NCBI GenBank assembly: GCA_019454405.1
Contig: JACFOH010000005.1
Coordinates: 1-32,190, forward strand
Origin: Promineifilum sp.
GTDB lineage: Bacteria > Chloroflexota > Anaerolineae > Promineifilales > Promineifilaceae
Length of the DNA stretch: 32,190 bases
Direction: 5' to 3'
The translations under genes and the position numbers were made by a program. The notes below the pieces were generated by a model. It worked only from the letters and a program-made list of their open reading frames with translations, did no database searches and was not told the DNA's origin. Shown here piece by piece: positions 30,574 through 32,190 of this stretch (position 1 is the stretch's first letter; each line of letters starts with the position of its first letter).

Positions 30574-31854
30574 CTATAATCCTTTTGCCAGCCGGACGCC
30601 GCTATCCCCTATCAATCGGACGATCGCGGCGATGTTCAGCATCGCCTTGGGTACAAAAGACGAAGCCAGGACGTACTCCTGCTCCTTGCTGCCGTCGGCG
30701 CTGCGCTCCGAAGAATGGGAATTGTCGCCCTCCGGCCCCAGGCCATCGATCGTCGGCAGCCGGTCCCAAAGCCAGTTGCCGTCGCTGAGGCCGCCGCGGG
30801 ATTGCGGGATGATCGCCCCCATTCCCAACTCGGCCGCGGCCGAGTTCCATATGCCCAGTAATTTGTTCGTGTCGTCGTTCGCCGGCCAGGGCGCCCATCG
30901 TCCCTCGATATTGACCTGCACCGTGCACGGGTAGCCGTCTTCGGGGCTGCGCACGGTGCAATAATCATTGAGGGCCATCATCCGCGCCACACCGTCATCG
31001 AAGGCGATCGGATCAAAGGCGCGCATCTCCAGACTGGCGGCCGCCTGATGGGGCACGCGGTTGATCACCGTGCCGCCCATGATTGTGCCGACATTGAAGG
31101 TCAGGTCGCGGCCGTAATCGGTGAAGCCGTGGATCTCATGGATGACATCAGCCAACTGGACAATGGCGTTAGCTCCTTTCTGATGATAGGCGCCGGCGTG
31201 AGCGCCGCGCCCCTCGACCGTGACCCGGTAGCGAGCCATCCCTTTGCGAGCCGTCACCAGTTGATACTGCTCGCCCTTCATCTCGCCACCCTCGAAGATC
31301 AACGCCGCCAAAGCACTCATATCCAGCGCGCGGCGAGCAAGATCGCCGAAATCGGGCGCGAGAACTTCCTCGGCCGCGTTGAGCAGGATGCGCCAGGTGA
31401 TGCCATCGAACACGCGCGGATAGAACTGCCGCAGCGCGTCGAGGATCATATAGATCATCACCGTGCCGCCCTTGATGTCGACCGTTCCGGGGCCGTAGAT
31501 GCGATCACCCTCGATGCGGAAATGGAAATCATTGGCTTGTTCCTCGGCCGAGGGATAAACCGTATCGAGGTGGGAGATAAGTCCGATGGCCGGCGCGGGG
31601 CCGCTGGGGCCGGGCCGGCCGACACGAGTCAGGATCAGATGCCGTCCGTAGCGAAAGTCGGTCGAAGGGACAAATTCAGACATGAAGCTGAGAGGCAGGA
31701 ACAGCTCGGCCGTCAGCTTGCCCAGCGTGTTAACGCCCGCATGATTCAGCGTGAAACTGTTGACTGCCACCATCTGGTGCAGCAAGTCGATATAGGCGTG
31801 AAGGTTGCGCTCCAGATAGGACTGAATATCGGCATGACTTGGGGTGGGGCTCAT
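30574..31854 (-). CDS. M20-family metallopeptidase, glutamate carboxypeptidase-like
   Basis: A 426-residue cytoplasmic M20 hydrolase, first in the operon. Zinc ligands and catalytic residues are in order: 'SHLDTVYP' (His95, Asp97), 'GPGTVDIKGG' (Asp126), 'NAAEEVLAP' (Glu162, Glu163), 'IFEGGEMKG' (Glu188) and 'PEGDNSHSSE' (His near 381). 'ARKGMARYRVTVEGRGAHAG' is the start of the dimerisation/lid domain, including the family's conserved His. The overall style resembles carboxypeptidase G2/glutamate carboxypeptidases more than ArgE. It would cleave C-terminal Glu or other residues from small peptides or N-acyl amino acids; the substrate is unknown. A promoter abuts the start codon, with little or no leader. 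Confidence 0.9.
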   Translation of the reverse strand: MSPTPSHADIQSYLERNLHAYIDLLHQMVAVNSFTLNHAGVNTLGKLTAELFLPLSFMSEFVPSTDFRYGRHLILTRVGRPGPSGPAPAIGLISHLDTVYPSAEEQANDFHFRIEGDRIYGPGTVDIKGGTVMIYMILDALRQFYPRVFDGITWRILLNAAEEVLAPDFGDLARRALDMSALAALIFEGGEMKGEQYQLVTARKGMARYRVTVEGRGAHAGAYHQKGANAIVQLADVIHEIHGFTDYGRDLTFNVGTIMGGTVINRVPHQAAASLEMRAFDPIAFDDGVARMMALNDYCTVRSPEDGYPCTVQVNIEGRWAPWPANDDTNKLLGIWNSAAAELGMGAIIPQSRGGLSDGNWLWDRLPTIDGLGPEGDNSHSSERSADGSKEQEYVLASSFVPKAMLNIAAIVRLIGDSGVRLAKGL

Positions 31855-31860
31855 GGACCC

Positions 31861-31889
31861 TTTATAGCACTGTCGCGGCTGGTCTTCAA
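31861..31889 (-). promoter_or_regulatory. Promoter of the M20-M20-regulator operon, possibly leaderless
   Basis: On the minus strand, TTGAAG (31889-31884), 17 bases, then TATAAA (31866-31861). Only six bases separate the -10 box from the ATG at 31854, so transcription may begin at or next to the start codon. The AAAGGG between them could alternatively be a ribosome-binding site served by another promoter. Confidence 0.6.
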
Positions 31890-31908
31890 GGGGATTTCAG
31901 GTGAGATA

Positions 31909-31937
31909 TTGCGCAAACAGAACATATGTGCTATTAT
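31909..31937 (+). promoter_or_regulatory. Predicted ssb promoter with LexA-like box
   Basis: TTGCGC (31909-31914), 17 bases, then TATTAT (31932-31937). The spacer holds GAACATATGTGC (31920-31931), one mismatch from the Gram-positive LexA consensus GAAC-N4-GTTC. A partly similar TTGCGCAGAACATG repeat lies at 31969-31982. Both promoter and operator are predictions. Confidence 0.4.
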
Positions 31938-32056
31938 ATTGACGATGAATACACATCACATGGAACGTTTGCGCAGAACATGTTACTATTTGCCCTGGCG
32001 GCCACGCGAGGTTTTCGGCCGGTAAACGCAGGACACGACTTAAAGGAGAATCGCAG

Positions 32057-32190
32057 ATGTATCAGAAAATCGTGATTATAGGACGGCTCGGTCGAGATCC
32101 GGAAATGCGATATATGCCGGACGGCACGGCCGTCACCAGTATGAATGTGGCCACGGACCGCCGGTGGACCGACAAGGCTACCGGGCAACC
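32057..32190 (+). CDS. ssb: Single-stranded DNA-binding protein, N-terminal part (partial)
   Basis: The reading frame runs off the right edge, leaving about 44 residues. AAAGGAGAA lies about six bases before the ATG at 32057. 'MYQKIVIIGRLGRDPEMRY', then 'GTAVTSMNVATDRRW' match the start of the OB fold of bacterial SSB, which coats single-stranded DNA during replication, recombination and repair. The second half of the OB fold and the acidic C-terminal tip are outside the window. The gene is divergent from the M20 operon and has a possible LexA-like site in its promoter. Confidence 0.93.
   Translation, partial: MYQKIVIIGRLGRDPEMRYMPDGTAVTSMNVATDRRWTDKATGQ

Noticed and set aside
31048..32025. 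Plus-strand open frame of about 325 codons opposite the first M20 gene
   Set aside because: Shadow of a clear M20 peptidase; it also runs through the divergent promoter region.

Overview
The window looks like a chromosomal segment of a member of the Chloroflexota, probably from the Anaerolineae/Caldilineae side of the phylum. This is inferred from style rather than from a marker gene. It has high-GC coding, many secreted or membrane-anchored proteins with Thr/Pro-rich 'TPT' linkers, tandem Ig-like and META (HslJ-like) domains, NBR1-type FW domains, a WS/DGAT acyltransferase, and mostly ordinary Shine-Dalgarno starts. No rRNA, phage, transposase, CRISPR array or plasmid function is visible.

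Layout. 1-1107 (+): the C-terminal end of a GH13-type glucosidase, then a small AT-richer two-gene toxin-antitoxin module (VapBC type). 1111-3970 (-): a likely operon of an unknown protein, an RDD membrane protein and a WS/DGAT acyltransferase. 4146-6903 (+): arginyl-tRNA synthetase with diverged signature motifs, and a CorA transporter. 6992-17924 (-): seven genes read leftwards, nearly all membrane or cell-surface. In reading order they are a membrane-anchored multi-HhH protein, a fasciclin/Ig protein, a Gly-rich protein with a Lys/Ala tail, MscL, a two-TM coiled-coil protein, and two tandem paralogous receptor-like proteins (solute-binding domain + FW + three Ig, one with an added META domain).

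18164-23682 (+): a secreted DNRLRE/Fn3 protein, a double-META lipoprotein, dCTP deaminase, an HdeD-like membrane protein and a secreted protein with a TPT-repeat linker. Clear intrinsic terminators separate most of these. 23816-23889: tRNA-Val(GAC) with its own promoter and terminator. 24049-28294 (+): a likely operon of an unknown two-domain protein, pyruvate kinase, a glycerophosphodiester phosphodiesterase and a diacylglycerol-kinase-family lipid kinase. 28295-28705 is a non-coding convergent gap with strong hairpins. 28706-31854 (-): a tight operon of two M20 metallopeptidases and a DtxR/MntR-family regulator. 32057-end (+): the start of ssb, with a LexA-like box over its predicted promoter.

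How the genes may work together. The WS/DGAT enzyme, lipid kinase and GDPD point to neutral-lipid and phospholipid turnover. The leftward block 17924-6992 reads as an envelope/sensing locus whose two large proteins bind small ligands but have no ABC permease or ATPase beside them. The metallopeptidase-regulator operon suggests metal-responsive peptide or amino-acid hydrolysis. The most unusual items are the tandem receptor pair, the membrane-anchored HhH array, the altered ArgRS motifs and the structured convergent gap. All function calls rest on reading motifs by eye; no database search was run.
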